The notes under the pieces: model-generated | Seen by the model: only the letters and a program-made list of their open reading frames with translations | What the model was told of the DNA's origin: nothing | The model's database searches: none | Shown: one piece after another, positions 23,267 through 34,785 of the stretch | How positions within the stretch are numbered: position 1 is the stretch's first letter | Layout of the letters: each line of letters opens with the position of its first letter | Program-made: the position numbers and the translations under genes | NCBI GenBank assembly: GCA_009801085.1 | Contig: VNWV01000001.1 | Location: 8,122,001-8,186,000 of the forward strand | Source: Lasiodiplodia sp. COLG20 | Taxonomy: Eukaryota > Ascomycota > Dothideomycetes > Botryosphaeriales > Botryosphaeriaceae | Length of the DNA: 64,000 nt | Direction of reading: 5' to 3'

Positions 23267-25426
23267 ATGCCTCCACGGATCGGCTCCGTAGCGAGGCTCT
23301 CCACCGCGCTGCGGTCGCGATCGAAGGCCGACCTCTTTTTCTGCCCGTCCTGCTCGCTATGGCGCCTCGCCGACTCCCAACCGACCGCCGCGACGACCTC
23401 CGCTCACGCGCCTTCGCGATACTTTTCCACCACCCGACGTCGCCACGCTGCAACGCTCGCCTCACGGACCGCTATCAATGCTCCGTTGGACGTTCCGCCA
23501 CGGCTGAAGGAGCTGCATCAGGCATTGGATGCGTTGAAGAGTGATGCTGCCAGCTACGTGAACCTCAGCAGGCTACAATTAGCGTTGCGGGGACTGGAGA
23601 GCGAGGATCCCGTTGTGCGGGTTGCCGGTGGGTACACCTAGGACTGGAAAAGCTGGCATGATTGTGGGTGGTTAGCTGACGGAGTGTGGTTAACAGTTCT
23701 GAACCTGGGCGATCAGGCGTCGGCGAAGCAGCTGGCCCGGCTTTTGCTCGCGGATCCGTTGTCCGAGCAAGGCAGATGGGAGGATGCGCTGGAAGCCCAT
23801 GACACCGACAACGGGCAGGCTATCTTACTACGGTAGGCCCGACTCCTACACATCAATTGTCGTGCTTGCTGACCTAGTCGTAGATACGGAGACGATTCTG
23901 ACGTACACCCGAACAACCCTCTCCTCTGCACTATTTCTGCCCCTTCGAGGACATTACAGAAGCATAATATCGAGATTTTGATCTCGTCGCTGAACGCCAA
24001 CATTTCCGGGCCAGTGTCTCAGTCCAGCGCCGAGAAGCCAAGAGATGCTATCCTTGTGCCCACTTTGCAAACTCCCACGTCGGCGACCGGCCGGCTAACC
24101 ACGGTCACTTATCCTGTGCACCGAGCTATCGTGTTCGGCGAAGGTGTTCGGAGTTGCGTTGCCTATGGGCGCTTTACTGCGGCGCAGTCAGAACAGGAAC
24201 TACCGCCTGAGACAGTCAAGGTTGCCATGGGTATCCCCGCACCAACTACGGAACTAGAGCAAGCTGCTTCAGACAGATACGTTGCAATTGATGCAAACCT
24301 CGGTGCTGAGGCGCTCGACAAGTTTCGGGAGTCGATAACCAACTCCGTCTTCTACGAGCGAGGATGGCATAGAAGCGGCATGCCCGCCCTTACGGCATGG
24401 CTGGCGCATGGCTCGAGTAGCAACGTGCCCGCAGGGCTCAAGCCTGCTATCCGCGACCTTGTCGATTCGCTTCTAGCAGACGCGAACGAAGCCGTCACTC
24501 TCGAAGATAGTCAGCGGCTACAGGAACTGCTGGCTTCGTCGGTCTCCGAATCAACCCGTACCGAAATCCTTACCACCCTTGCTAATTGGGCCGAGCATGC
24601 GCATACGGAGCTCCGCGACGAGCTCGACATCGCTTTCTTGAGTAAGTCATGGCGCAGACTCGCATGGTGGAAGCTCTTCTGGCGCGTCGACGATGTGGGA
24701 ATGATCCTGTCCGAACTGTTGGAAAGGCGTTGGCTAGTATCTGCCGAGAAAGACATCATCTGGGTCGCTGGTCGCATCGAGCAGGCCGGCTTCTTCGCCA
24801 ACGACCCGGATGCTGCCAACCTCCCAGAACGTGCTATGCTGCTCAAATCTTCTTCCAAACCGGCCGACCGCATCGGCGACATCCCCGACGCTCCGCACCC
24901 GAACGCTCTCAGGAAGTTCGACGAAATGCGCCGCGCCGCCGCCGAGTCGGAGAACGGAGCGCTGGCGCTGGCCGTGCCGCCGCCCAAGCCGTGGCCCCAG
25001 CAGATCCCCATGGCGCGCGCCCACCTGACGGCCACCTCCGTCCCGCCCCTCGAGGCCCTCGCGCAGAAACTCGTCGTCCAGACGCTGTCGACCGTCTCGG
25101 CAACGTCGGCACTGTCGGGCCTGCTGTACGTCTCAGCCAGCACCGGGTTATTCGAGGCCGGCACCGTGGCGGCGCTGGGCGCGGCGTGGGGATTGAAGAG
25201 GATGCAAGGGGTTTGGGAATCCGCACGAGCGAAGTGGGAGGCGGAGATTAGGGAGGACGGCCGGAAGGTGTTGAAAGAGACGGAGGAAGCGGTGCGGAAT
25301 GTGGTGAATGTGCGGGGCAGGCCGGAGAGCGATGCGGTGGGGGCGGAGGAGAGGAGAGTGGCGAGGGATGCGGTGGAGAGGGCGCGGAAGGCGCTGGATC
25401 AGGTGACCGGCGTGAGGGAAGAGTAG
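23267..25426 (+). CDS. Conserved fungal mitochondrial protein with C-terminal membrane segment
   Basis: Three exons, 23267-23627, 23697-23832 and 23884-25426, give 679 residues. The N-terminal ~70 residues are Arg/Ser/Ala-rich with RYFSTTRRRHAATLA, a typical matrix-targeting and cleavage region, plus one Cys pair (FFCPSC). The middle is helical with LNANISGPV and the Trp-rich block SWRRLAWWKLFWRVDD. Near residues 575-605 lies a hydrophobic stretch (GLLYVSASTGLFEAGTVAAL and following) that could form a membrane hairpin, after which the tail is charged and coiled-coil-like. The overall plan (membrane segment after a helical bundle) recalls the fungal inner-membrane Mmc1 group of dynamin-like proteins, but I see no intact GTPase P-loop and give this only as a possibility. 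Mitochondrial location is the firmer inference. Confidence 0.72.
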
Positions 25427-26277
25427 GTAGTTGTTTGTGGGGTTGAAAGTTCAAGAAAGGGGTGGTTGTATATCCTGTATGTGTACGATCTGTACCGATA
25501 TCAGTTGCACCAAGTCGGGATGAGACTTGCTTAACTGTATTAAGGTGAGGTTGGGTGGTGGGAAATCTATTTCTTTGTCTTGTTCTACTTATTAGACTGA
25601 GGACCGCTGGGTTGATTTGTCGCGCTCTTTCGCTGCTTGAGAACTCACGGTAAAATTATTTGGGCGAAGAATGAGAGGATGGAATTTAAAAAAGTTGGAT
25701 GGGGTCACCAAAGAAAGAGACGACAGAAGCTACCGCCGTGCAGCTTAGTTGTTCAACGTCCTAAGTGTAAGTGGGTTCATGAAATCTATGACCGCAGCTG
25801 AACTTCTCTATGGTTCGACCAATCTAATCAATCTGCGTATCATGGTGTCTCATCAAGTCTTGCCATAGTCTAGCGATAGCACCGAACGTTTCCTTCTAAG
25901 CGCTAATATTGTTTGAAAAATTGCGGCTGAGGTTCCATTAAACAAGTACGGATGGTTCGTAAAAGAGCGACGCTATACGTACAGGCTGTGCAATGGGAAC
26001 ATAAGCAAGGGCTGTGTGCGTTCTAGACTCCACCACGCGCATATTGTGGAATGCTTCCAGAGTTACACAGCCTCTCAGCTAAGTTACTCGCAAGGGAGAC
26101 ATTCGCACTCGAAGGCAGCAGTTGGCTGGCACTCGTACCACGTCGCTATCAATGTCGATCTATTTATGGGTCTATTGATCCTACAGCGGAAAAGACAAGC
26201 CGACAGTCAGCCGCACCATTATATACTTGGCCGCGGTATCAGCCTCTTCCGCCCTTTACAATCATACTACATACTTC
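25427..26277. other. AT-rich intergenic region
   Basis: About 850 bases, AT-richer from 25480 to 26000. Contains the 3' UTR of the mitochondrial-protein gene and the promoter of the surface-protein gene. No gene or tRNA was found; a TTCGACC box near 25816 has no matching cloverleaf. Confidence 0.45.
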
Positions 26278-26984
26278 ATGCCTCATTCACTATCGATGGG
26301 TAACCGGCAGGCTGGTATTTTGCTACTCACAACACTCAGCATTACGTGGCCAGCCGTTGCACATTCCCAGTCGGGTACAATTTGGAACACACCAGGCCAG
26401 CCTACTCAGGACAACGACTTTGCTTCTAATGAGGTGTGGGAAGTGGAATCGACTCAAGATCTTCAATGGGCGACGGATCTCGATTCCTACGATTTGGATA
26501 TTTATCAGCACAACTACACGACAGGAAGTATATCGGAACCGATCAGAGTACATTGTAAATTCTCCTGAGTCCGCTCGAAACAAGAAAAAGAGGTTGGGCT
26601 AATATTCAAGTAGCTTTCAGTGGCGACGGCGTAGGCGATCAAACACATAGTTGGAAGGTCCAAACTTATAGTCTAGACCTTGAAACGTCGGGGGTGTTTT
26701 TCTTCGCGCTTACTCCGCCGAGTAATGGCGATTTATCCAACAGCTTCACAAGCCACTATTTCAACATCACAACAGGCAAGACAGCTTCCTTAGTCTCCAG
26801 AGAAGCATCTGCCTCGGCAAGCCCTACTGGTAGCGGCGAATCGACCGAGTCGTCACACTCATCGATTCCCTATGGGGTGGGGCTCGGTATAGGAATTCCA
26901 TTGCTTCTGATAGCAGGCGTCTGGATCTTCCTATCGGTTTCTAAGAAGCGGAGGGTCACCTTCTCAGGCACGCTGTGTTGCTGA
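26278..26984 (+). CDS. Secreted/single-pass surface protein with Ser-rich stem
   Basis: Two exons, 26278-26554 and 26611-26984, give 216 residues. The N-terminus has a hydrophobic signal peptide (AGILLLTTLSITWPAVAHSQ). The ectodomain (about residues 30-150) contains IWNTP, a Trp-rich stretch and the segment VFFFALTPP ending SHYFNIT, a pattern I associate with a common fungal ectodomain of Kre9/Knh-like or surface-sensor proteins. A Ser/Thr/Gly-rich stem follows, then one transmembrane helix (GVGLGIGIPLLLIAGVWIFL) and a short basic tail (SKKRR). The layout is that of a Mid2/WSC-like type I membrane protein, without their cysteine domains. The tail is very short; a further exon downstream cannot be excluded. 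No specific function is claimed. Confidence 0.7.
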
Positions 26985-27165
26985 CGCGGTGTTGACCGGG
27001 CGACTCGGCTCGTTAAGTGTGGGACCTCGGCTTCGCTCATCAACCCCCCGCCCGCGAAGCTTTCCCCGGATTCCGCCTCCGTTGCTGAACCATATACTTC
27101 CGCTCTGTATATAGTCCAATCGATTTCTTTCTCCACCTTCCGCGTCTCTGCACCTCTGACTTGCA

Positions 27166-28560
27166 ATGGCCCACTCACCACCACCATTAACAGGCATCCG
27201 CGTCCTCGAGTTGGCCGGCCTGGCACCAGGTATGCACCCACTAGCTCTCCGATTCTCCCTATACATTCTGACCAGCGCCACCACCACCGCAGGCCCCTTC
27301 GCGGGCATGATGCTCGCCGACTACGGCGCGACCGTCATCCGCATCGACCGCGCACACCCCTCCTCCCTCCACGCCGACTCATCATCATCCTCCTCACAAA
27401 CCTCTTCCTCCTCCGCCACCCCCGCCCCACCACCACCGCCCACCGCCGACCTCCTCACGCGCCGCAAGACCTCAATCGCCCTCGACCTCAAATCCCCAGC
27501 CGGCCGCGCACTGCTGCTCGCGCTGATCCCGACCTTCGACGTCGTCATCGACCCGTTCCGGCCGGGCGTCCTCGAAAAGGCCGGCCTGGACCCGGAGCGC
27601 GTGCTGCGGCGGCGCAACCCGCGGCTCGTCGTCGCGCGGCTGACGGGCTTCCGGCGGGGTGGTGACGACGGCGACGGGCGTGGCGGCGACAAGTACAGCG
27701 CCATGGCCGGCCACGACATCAACTACCTGGCCGTGGCGGGCGTGCTGAGCATGCTGGGCCGCAAGACGGCGAAGCCGTACGCGCCGGGGAACATCGTTGC
27801 GGACTTCGCGGGCGGCGGCGCGATGGCGGTGCTGGGCGTCGTGCTCGCGCTGTTCGAGCGCGAGCGCAACGGCGGGTTCGGCCAGGTCGTCGAGGCGAAC
27901 ATGGTGGATGGGAGCGCGTATCTGGCCAGCTTTTTGCGGCTGGGCATGGGCGAGGTCGCGGGCAAGGAAGGGGTGTGGGGGCGGGCGAGGGGCGAGAACC
28001 TGTTGGATGGAGGGTGTCCGTGGTACGATACGTACGAGACCAAGGACGGGAAGTGGGTCGCGGTGGGAGCGTTGGAGGAGCGGTTCTTCAAGAAGCTGTG
28101 CGAGGGCTTGGAAGTCGATCCGAAGAAGTTCCCCGCGCCGAGGGAGGACAGGAGGGTTTGGCCGCACTTGAGGATGCTGTTTACGGCCAAGTTCAAGAGT
28201 AAAACGAGGGAGCAGTGGGAGCGCGTCTTCGATGGGACGGACGCTTGTGTCACGCCGGTGCTGGAGCAGAGGGAGTTGAGGGAGATGGGCTTCGATCAGC
28301 GGCCTCCCGTTACGCTTAAAAGCTCGCCCGCCTGGGCCATTGCCGATGGTGATAGGGATACGCGACCGGCATCCGAGGGCCAGGGAATCGGCGTCGAAGG
28401 CGAAGGGTGGACGGATAAGGGATTGGCGCCCGGTGAGGGCGGGGAGGAGATGCTGGCGAGGCTGATGGGGTGGAAGAGGGGTGTGCACTACGCCGTGGAG
28501 AACGGCGGGCTGGTGTTGATCGACAGGACGCGGAAGTCGACGAGTAATTATAAGCTGTAG
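27166..28560 (+). CDS. Class III CoA-transferase / alpha-methylacyl-CoA racemase
   Basis: CoA-transferase family III (CaiB/BaiF), closest in motifs to alpha-methylacyl-CoA racemase, which epimerises 2-methyl-branched acyl-CoAs for beta-oxidation. Two exons, 27166-27229 and 27293-28560, give 443 residues. Family elements: [20 protein letters not shown] at the N-terminus, [27 protein letters not shown] (racemase His), the [13 protein letters not shown] segment (racemase Asp), and [17 protein letters not shown]. An Ser/Pro-rich insertion sits after IDRAHPSS. The last residues are SNYKL; a terminal -KL resembles a weak peroxisomal targeting end but is not a canonical SKL. The 63-base intron is in phase and stop-free, so its retention would add 21 residues; removal restores the conserved APGPFAG. 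Substrate not known. Confidence 0.92.
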   Translation: MAHSPPPLTGIRVLELAGLAPGMHPLALRFSLYILTSATTTAGPFAGMMLADYGATVIRIDRAHPSSLHADSSSSSSQTSSSSATPAPPPPPTADLLTRRKTSIALDLKSPAGRALLLALIPTFDVVIDPFRPGVLEKAGLDPERVLRRRNPRLVVARLTGFRRGGDDGDGRGGDKYSAMAGHDINYLAVAGVLSMLGRKTAKPYAPGNIVADFAGGGAMAVLGVVLALFERERNGGFGQVVEANMVDGSAYLASFLRLGMGEVAGKEGVWGRARGENLLDGGCPWYDTYETKDGKWVAVGALEERFFKKLCEGLEVDPKKFPAPREDRRVWPHLRMLFTAKFKSKTREQWERVFDGTDACVTPVLEQRELREMGFDQRPPVTLKSSPAWAIADGDRDTRPASEGQGIGVEGEGWTDKGLAPGEGGEEMLARLMGWKRGVHYAVENGGLVLIDRTRKSTSNYKL

Positions 28561-28862
28561 AATTCTAGTAGATAATGCGAAATTCCATAAAATATGACTT
28601 GACGCCTGCTCTGTCTATGTACAGGATATAGTGCTGCCTGCTCGCACTTGGTATCAATCTTCGTTCCTAGGCGCGGGCAATTCTTTCGCTGGGCTTTCTC
28701 TTCACTCTCCGTAGTCCATTGTCCCGTCATATTTCCCCTGAAAGCCAATCGGTAGCCCGCATGCTTATCGGTGAGCTCCATGTTCCCGCATGAGACTCTA
28801 GCTTAGCCAAGGCATGCGGACCATCTTGAAATGTTTCCTATTCAGTCCGCCATGTAGGGCTA

Positions 28863-29193
28863 CTAGCTCTCCTGTTCAGGGTGGAGCGTGCTGAACTCGG
28901 GTCGTTTATCCTTCTGCTTTTTGTTGTCCGGCGTTGGCTCTCGGTCGTATGGATGTGTGTACTCGTCGTCCCTGTCTTTGGCCCGGGAGCGACGTGAGGA
29001 TTTTGATGATCCACTGCTGATGCTATCGTCGGAGGGTTGCAACCAGGATAAGTCGTCCTTTTTGTGGATGTTGGTCCCAACCGATGCGACGGGAACTCTG
29101 AAGACTGCTCGCGGCATGCATGAGTGATTTGCGTTGAAGCTATGGTTTTAGGGGAGGAGCCGTACGCCACTGCACAAAAGTCTTCTCGACCAT
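28863..29193 (-). CDS. Small hypothetical disordered protein
   Basis: I propose two exons, 29193-29166 (28 bases) and 29104-28863, giving 89 residues that start MVEKTFVQWLFRVPVASVG. The 61-base intron has a GTACGG donor and a GCGAGCAG acceptor. After residue 35 the protein is Ser/Lys/Arg/Asp-rich and low complexity (SSGSSKSSRRSRAKDRDDEY), ending HPEQES. No domain is recognised. Support: ATG plus intron phase join a well-behaved charged frame. Against: short, no homologue recalled, donor not ideal; the frame without the intron starts at another ATG (29117). Its layout resembles the next small gene at 29854-30355. Confidence 0.42.
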
Positions 29194-29853
29194 GGTTTCT
29201 CCGAAGCAGAATTGAGGTGAAATTTGGAAAGAATGGCCTACCGTAAGACTGTGTTGTTGCTTTCAGCCCTCATACTTATTCAAGTCCCTGCGTGCCCTGG
29301 CCATTGTATTTATAGTAACTAGGCTGAGGCTTGTTCGTCGCACAGACGCCGGTGCGGCTGCGGCTATCTGGCCGAAGGATTCCGCCTTTCTTTACCTTAC
29401 GTCACTGACAACACTGGTAACGCGCGCGAAAGCGGAAGTGATGGCCAATGACTAAACTGTAGCAGGCAGCGTGCTGTGTTTTAGTGGGACGAGTTGTGTG
29501 CCGACATTGCCGTGCACTGGGTTCGGTCTTCTGGACATCACGTTGTGTATTGGCAGTACTAAGCTGACCGCCTTTGTAACCATGAACAGCCTTGATTATT
29601 GATTTGATTGTGAAAATGGAGTACTTGTTGCTTGCCCAAATATGATCCTCAGTACCTAACGCCAATTCGGAAATCATTACGACCTCGCATGGTGCGATAC
29701 AAACAGTCCTTTAAATGTAAAGAATCATGATCGCTCATAGACTTCATGAGCTAACAAGACGATGTTCTGAAGTTGCTGACATTGGACATCAGCCAACCTC
29801 AATCAACCGCAACCTCTCCCGCTTTGTAGCCACCGGACGACGACGTCTAAGAA
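29194..29853. other. Intergenic region between two small genes
   Basis: About 660 bases, AT-rich in the second half. A 91-codon ATG frame on the minus strand (29402-29677) has no recognisable features and is not called. The promoter of the 28863-29193 gene should lie at its left side. Confidence 0.4.
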
Positions 29854-30355
29854 TCACCACTTAATGCTGGCTAGACCATCCGCGGAGCCCATGTTTCCAA
29901 ACATGCTTGCGAAGACGGCTTTGGGGCCGGACGGTCCGTTGTCGTGAAGCTTCACCCTCCTCCTCCGCTTAGACTTTGGCTTTGACTGGGAAGAGCCCTC
30001 AGAGATCTCCGGAGCTTTCGAGGAATCTGTCTTTTCTTTCTCTTGATGCAGTGTGGTAGTTTTGCCGTCCTTCTCCTCAACGATTGTGGAGTCTGAGGTC
30101 TCGAAGCTCCTGAGAGACGAGCGGTCGTCGTTGTCTGTGGCGTCTTTGTCTTTGGCGTCTTTGTCCTTGGCGTCTTTCTCCTTGGCGTCTTTGTCCTTAT
30201 TCTTCTTGCCTTTTTTGTCTTCCTTGTCGACGTAGTAGGCATCCGGATCGTAATTATCTGGCGCGAAGGCCCCGTAGACTGTGTTTGTTGGCATTAACGA
30301 ACCAGCGTGTAGCATCGATGGGTAACTTACTGGCAAGTTTGATGAAATCTGGCAT
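29854..30355 (-). CDS. Small hypothetical charged protein with KDKDA repeats
   Basis: Two exons, 30355-30331 (25 bases) and 30278-29854, give 149 residues beginning MPDFIKLAIYGAFAPD. The 52-base intron has a consensus GTAAGT donor and an AACACAG acceptor, and its removal joins the ATG to the long frame exactly in phase. The frame can also be read further upstream without splicing, but that would translate the canonical intron. After an N-terminal Tyr/Asp-rich part (NYDPDAYYVD) comes a Lys/Asp repeat (KDKDAKEKDAKDKDAKDKDA), then an acidic/Ser-rich part, a basic KSKRRRRVK cluster and a Gly/Met-containing end. It is probably disordered; the basic cluster could be a nuclear signal. No family is recognised. 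Confidence 0.58.
30139..30198. repeat. 15-base tandem repeat, four units, coding
   Basis: Four head-to-tail copies of a 15-base unit (GGCGTCTTTGTCCTT type, 1-2 mismatches) encode repeated five-residue KDKDA/KEKDA units in the small protein on the minus strand. The unit length is a multiple of three, so copy-number change would keep the frame. Confidence 0.85.
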
Positions 30356-31197
30356 GATGGACTGTATTGATCGGAGATGAAAGTGAAGAATGTCTTTGAA
30401 GTGCTGAGATTCGCTGTATAGAATCCTGTGCTAGACTCATTTGGAGTCGCAACATAGCTACTACTTATATTATATCCGCGATCATGATACATGTGAATAC
30501 ATAGCCCTATTCCCCACTATTCCTAAGGCACGGACCAGTGGCTATGGTTTGTAAGTGACCCCTGACGTCATTCACATGGTCCTAAAGAAGGTCTGTAAAG
30601 TCTATCGAAGCACGCACAGGCTACAGTTCCTGAGCAATGTCCATGATGGGCCGGTGATAGGTCTTCTCCTGGCTTTTGTTGTAAGAAGGTTAAGGCAGGA
30701 TACCCGCCGTGGAGTGACTAAACCCCCCTTCGGTGGGGAAGCAAGAGAAGAAATTGGAAACGATGATCATTTTGGCCCCCAACCGTGCGGTGCTGAGCCT
30801 CATCAGGAGATCTAACAGACAAAATGGCTACAAGTGGGGAATCAGGCAGAAACCACCGAACAACAAATGATGTGGAGCATCGAGTTCCACCGCACGTGTG
30901 CGATACAACACCTTGGGTATGAATGCTAAGGAAAATGGAGACCCTGAAAGGGAAGTGAAGAAGATGAATCAAAGATGGAAAAGAAAAGAAAGGAATGAAA
31001 TGAGATGATGCGAACCGTCGTAACGTCGTGAAAGGCAGGTGATCAACACCATTTTCAGCCAACCGGGGGCAGTGTGACCCCCATCGTCCCACCCATCCGC
31101 TGCGCCTTCCAATTCCCCACCCTGCTGTGCCCCCTTGCCCTTCGCTTCCGCTTCTCCACCCTACCTATTCAGGCAATCGCCTATTCCGGCAATCACA
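30356..31197. other. Intergenic region
   Basis: Holds the upstream region of the small charged protein gene and the 3' side of the rhodopsin-domain gene. A purine-rich run at 30925-31015 is noticeable. No gene is called. Confidence 0.45.
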
Positions 31198-32660
31198 TCA
31201 CACATCCTTCAAAAAGTTCGGCGTGGGGCTCTGCGCGCCCGGCCTCGAAAACTTGAAGTACTTCTTCGGATAGCCCGCCGGGCCGTCCTTGCCCCTCAGC
31301 GCCTCGGTGATGGAAATGCTGACTCTCGACGTGATCGTGATCTTTCCTTCTCCATCTTCTCCAACGCCCCACAGCTCGTCCTCGTCCGTCTCTGCGCCCC
31401 GATCCCCTCTTCTCCTCCGGGTTCTGCGGCGGTCGTGCATCTCGTGCGAGGATAGCGAGGGCGAGGGCGAGCGTTCGTGGACGCGGCGGAGGAGGGCGCG
31501 GATGGCCGGCAGGTTGCCTGCGAAGACGTAGATGCTGAATTCGACACTGGTGGCGATGGTGAGGAGGCCGAGGTTGTAGGTTCTGTCGGTTGAGGCGAGG
31601 TAGGAGGAGGAAGTGGTAATGGTAGTCGTGGTGGTATCGGTGGTAGACTGTTGGTACAGGACGACAACGCGTAGACCGGACACGATGATGCCGGCGCCCA
31701 CGAGGATGAAGAGAGCGACGATGCTGCCACCACCGCGTGAGGATGTGGACTTCTGCTCTTGCTGCGAGGCCTGTTCGGGATCGCTGGCGTCGCCGGGGGT
31801 TGGGGTGCTGGATTGCGGCGGAGGTGTTGTGATCGCTTGTCTCTGTGGAAGGGGCCGCTGGGTGAGGGTAGGGATTGGAAGAACATAGACAAGGACGATG
31901 ATGGCGACGTTCTGGTTGGTTCGTTGGATGGTTAGCAAGAGTTATTCTGGTGGCAGTGGGCCCATGGGGACGTACAACGGCAGCAGGAGCGTAGTATGCA
32001 ATCCCGTACGGATAGCAGGTGGCGTCCGGATAGTCGTCCGGGTTGATAAAAGCGCCAAGAGGACGGCATTGGAGCGCGTAGAAAACCCATGAAGCGATTG
32101 TTTGAACAATAACGACGGCAGCTGTGATGCGAATGGCGGTCGAGAACCGTGGCGAGTACAATGTGCGGTAAAAGTAGAGAAGGAAGGAGAGTTTCAGGAA
32201 GACGTGGACGAAGAGGTAGTAGAACTGCTCAATGAGCTCGTACTGTGCTTGGTGTAAGCTGAGAACACTGGGATAGATTGCTGCAAGTTGACGAACCCGT
32301 CTGATCTTCGTCAGGTTTTCGGAGCTGACCAAATCGGTATGCCTGTTGCCTGTCAGCGTCCTGCATCAATGGTACACATGTGGGTTTCTTGACTGACTTT
32401 CCACCTCCTAGGACCAGCCATTCCCAGCAAATATACTGCTGACCGATGAGTGCTATCTGATTCGTGATTAGCTGTTAGCACAGCAGAAAGCGGAACAGAT
32501 TCCATACAAAAGCAATTGCCATGAACCGATCATCCCATGTGAAAGCCTTTGCTACAAAGCCGCGCGCATACAGACGCACAGCGAATGATATGGCGCATAT
32601 TGCAAAGAAGACAATGGAGACCGTCCAGCTAAGGGAACTCAGGTCATCGGTGAGGCTCAT
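31198..32660 (-). CDS. Fungal rhodopsin-domain integral membrane protein (PTH11-like)
   Basis: Multi-pass membrane protein of the fungal rhodopsin/PTH11-like group (PF20684), often proposed as non-canonical GPCRs for surface or chemical sensing. Four exons, 32660-32508, 32456-32398, 32342-31976 and 31911-31198, give 430 residues. The first helix is in WTVSIVFFAICAISFAVRLYAR, followed by the WDDRFMAIAF motif typical of this group (W-DD). Helices 3-5 lie in exon 3 (FYYLFVHVFLKLSFLLYFYRT; IASWVFYALQCRPLGAFI, with the common C-R/P-L motif). Exon 4 adds the remaining helices, separated by an unusually long Pro/Ser/Thr/Gln-rich loop, and a cytoplasmic tail rich in Arg. No CFEM domain precedes the helices. 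Its ligand and signalling partner are unknown. Confidence 0.85.
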
Positions 32661-34785
32661 CGTCTCGAATCGTAATGCATGGAGGGGTGGCGGGAAGAGT
32701 GGGCAGGCAGATCAAGCATCAGGGTGGCCAACCCCAGAAAAGAGGCTGAGTGCTGAAGAGAAGGCTGCGTAATTCCGGTGGTATGCATAAATGGTAACGG
32801 GGATTCCCATGGTATTGAAGGGTGAGTCTGTAAGTAACCCGGGCACGACTTCCTGCAGACAGCAAATTCTCCGTAGTGTACCGACGTTCTCATCTTACCT
32901 GGCCGGCGATCTTCCTTCTCCATGCCACTTTGGGAAAGGTTTTTCGATTCAGCCGCATTCTGTGACGCCGATAAGGCTGGTAGATTCCGCGGATCGAGCC
33001 CGTTGGGCTTCTGGAATGGGCGGAGGATGCATCGGATCCGCGTTGGTAATTTGCACTCTAATCCTACTTATTACCCGACGTCATTGAGAAGAATGTGAAT
33101 GTTCACGACTCGGCGGAGGACTGGACACGCCATCTTTTATCTTGTTGGTGTCGTGTGTCTCCAATTGATTGGTGTCGCATTGATTCGCCAGCAGGATGAT
33201 GTGCTCGCGGCAGATGGACCAGAACGGGCAATGTTTTTGAGGGCGACGGAGCAAGGCGCTCCGGTAAAGCGACGGTTTGAGCGGAGTCGGGCCGGAGCGC
33301 CAGCTGTCAATCGGGATCTGTCAGACGTTGATAAATCCGTAGCGGCCACTAGCGACGGTTGCAATTTAGCAGCCGTTCGCTTGCCTGTCGTTCTGCCGCG
33401 CGGTGCTTATTGGGAGGAGCGCAGCTTGAAGAATGTCGCCAATCTATCTGGGGATATCAATACGACGGTACGTATACCCGGAAAAGGCGACTGCTGCAAG
33501 AGCCAGAGTGGGGCCGAAGAGCCTCCACGTGGAGGAGAGAGATTGCAGCGTCATCTTTACTTGAAACCAGCCTCCACCATCAAAACATCGCTTCGCCAGT
33601 TCTCGTGCAATGGCGTCGTCGCTGAGCGATAGCGAGTCCATGTTTATGCGACGTCCTGGCGCGATAAGCGATTTGTTTCAGCGTCTAGAAACAATTCGCT
33701 CCGGGTTGCGAAATATAAAAGGCGTGTACCCTGAACGATTGAATTTTGGAATCAGTTGAACACCACTCTGACGTGGAGGGACGTCGATCCCTCTTAGATT
33801 CGCGAAAAGAACCAACGAAGTTATGGTGCATTCTTGCTGTTGCTACGTCGTTAACCATTGAGACTGTTTCTCGCTCGGTTGGTTCAGCACAGTATGTAGC
33901 ACAGCTTTCCCTCATCGAATTCACCCCAAGCTCTTCATCACACTTTTTTTGTAGATGTGAATTTTTCTTATAAACGTGACCAACGCACAGTCGACAAAAT
34001 CTTGGCAGTCTGGAGAAAGCCGAAGGCGCAATGACTCGCAGACGGTGGAGATCAAGATGCCGGGCGCCGGTGTTTTCCTTTTCGTCGGGTAAAGTCTCGT
34101 GAGGTGTCATCAGTAACAATGCGTAGCGGCGTGTTAGCGGAAAAGGCTTAGGAAAGCGTGGGAGCATTGACTGTGTTTAGTGATTCAAGCGGGCTGCAAG
34201 TGTCAATGCAGCGTGCCATCGTGGCACGCCGACGAGACCCGGCCGTACGCCGACTGCATTGAAAAATTTAGTCCATTGTTGGAAACCTCGTATTTGAAGG
34301 CATTGATCATGAGCTTCGAGGAAAGCTTGCTACAGCGTTGCTCCTGGGTAAGAGTCTAAGAGAGACGAGGTTTTAAGGTTCGGCTGCTTTCATGCGTGAC
34401 TGAGGCGCGTGTTTGTTTTGTTTCGTTTTCGGAAAACCTTCCACCGAGGGGGGCGCGGCTGACGTCAGGAGGAACAGTCTGGCGGTGACCCAAGCCAGTT
34501 GGTTCCTGGAGCGATACCAGAAACCGACGTGGATTTTGCGGGGAAGGTAGCATCCACGCGCTCAGCGACCCCGGCCCTCCATGTTTCTGCGCTACCGAGG
34601 CGGCGGGGTAGCGTCACAGGGTTTACCCCCGGCCGGCCCCAAAGCCTGAAAGGCAATGATGTCTCGCAGCTACAAAATGCTAGCCTGTCCCCGCCTCCGC
34701 TGGGTCCCAAGAGACGGCCATCGTCTCCAGTGATCGCCGGTTGCAAGCTGCAAGACATCTGTCGCTTCCTCTGATCTTGTAAACC
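32661..34785. other. Gene-free region upstream of GH125
   Basis: About 2.1 kb with no convincing gene. A 177-codon ATG frame at 33099-33632 has a hydrophobic start but no conserved content or supporting splice signals. A short perfect hairpin lies at 34211-34229. The final 300 bases probably hold the GH125 promoter. Confidence 0.45.

Noticed and set aside
25740..25830. Possible tRNA (A-box-like and TTCGACC box-like words)
   Set aside because: No acceptor stem or cloverleaf can be drawn at the right spacing.
27472..28488. 338-codon minus-strand frame opposite the racemase gene
   Set aside because: Mirror frame of a GC-rich coding sequence, rich in Arg, Pro and His; no independent support.
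30279..30492. Unspliced 212-residue form of the small charged protein
   Set aside because: It requires translating a canonical GTAAGT...CAG intron; the spliced form with ATG at 30355 gives a cleaner N-terminus.
33099..33632. 177-codon ATG frame with a hydrophobic start
   Set aside because: After the first 30 residues there is no protein-like order, and competing frames of similar length overlap it.
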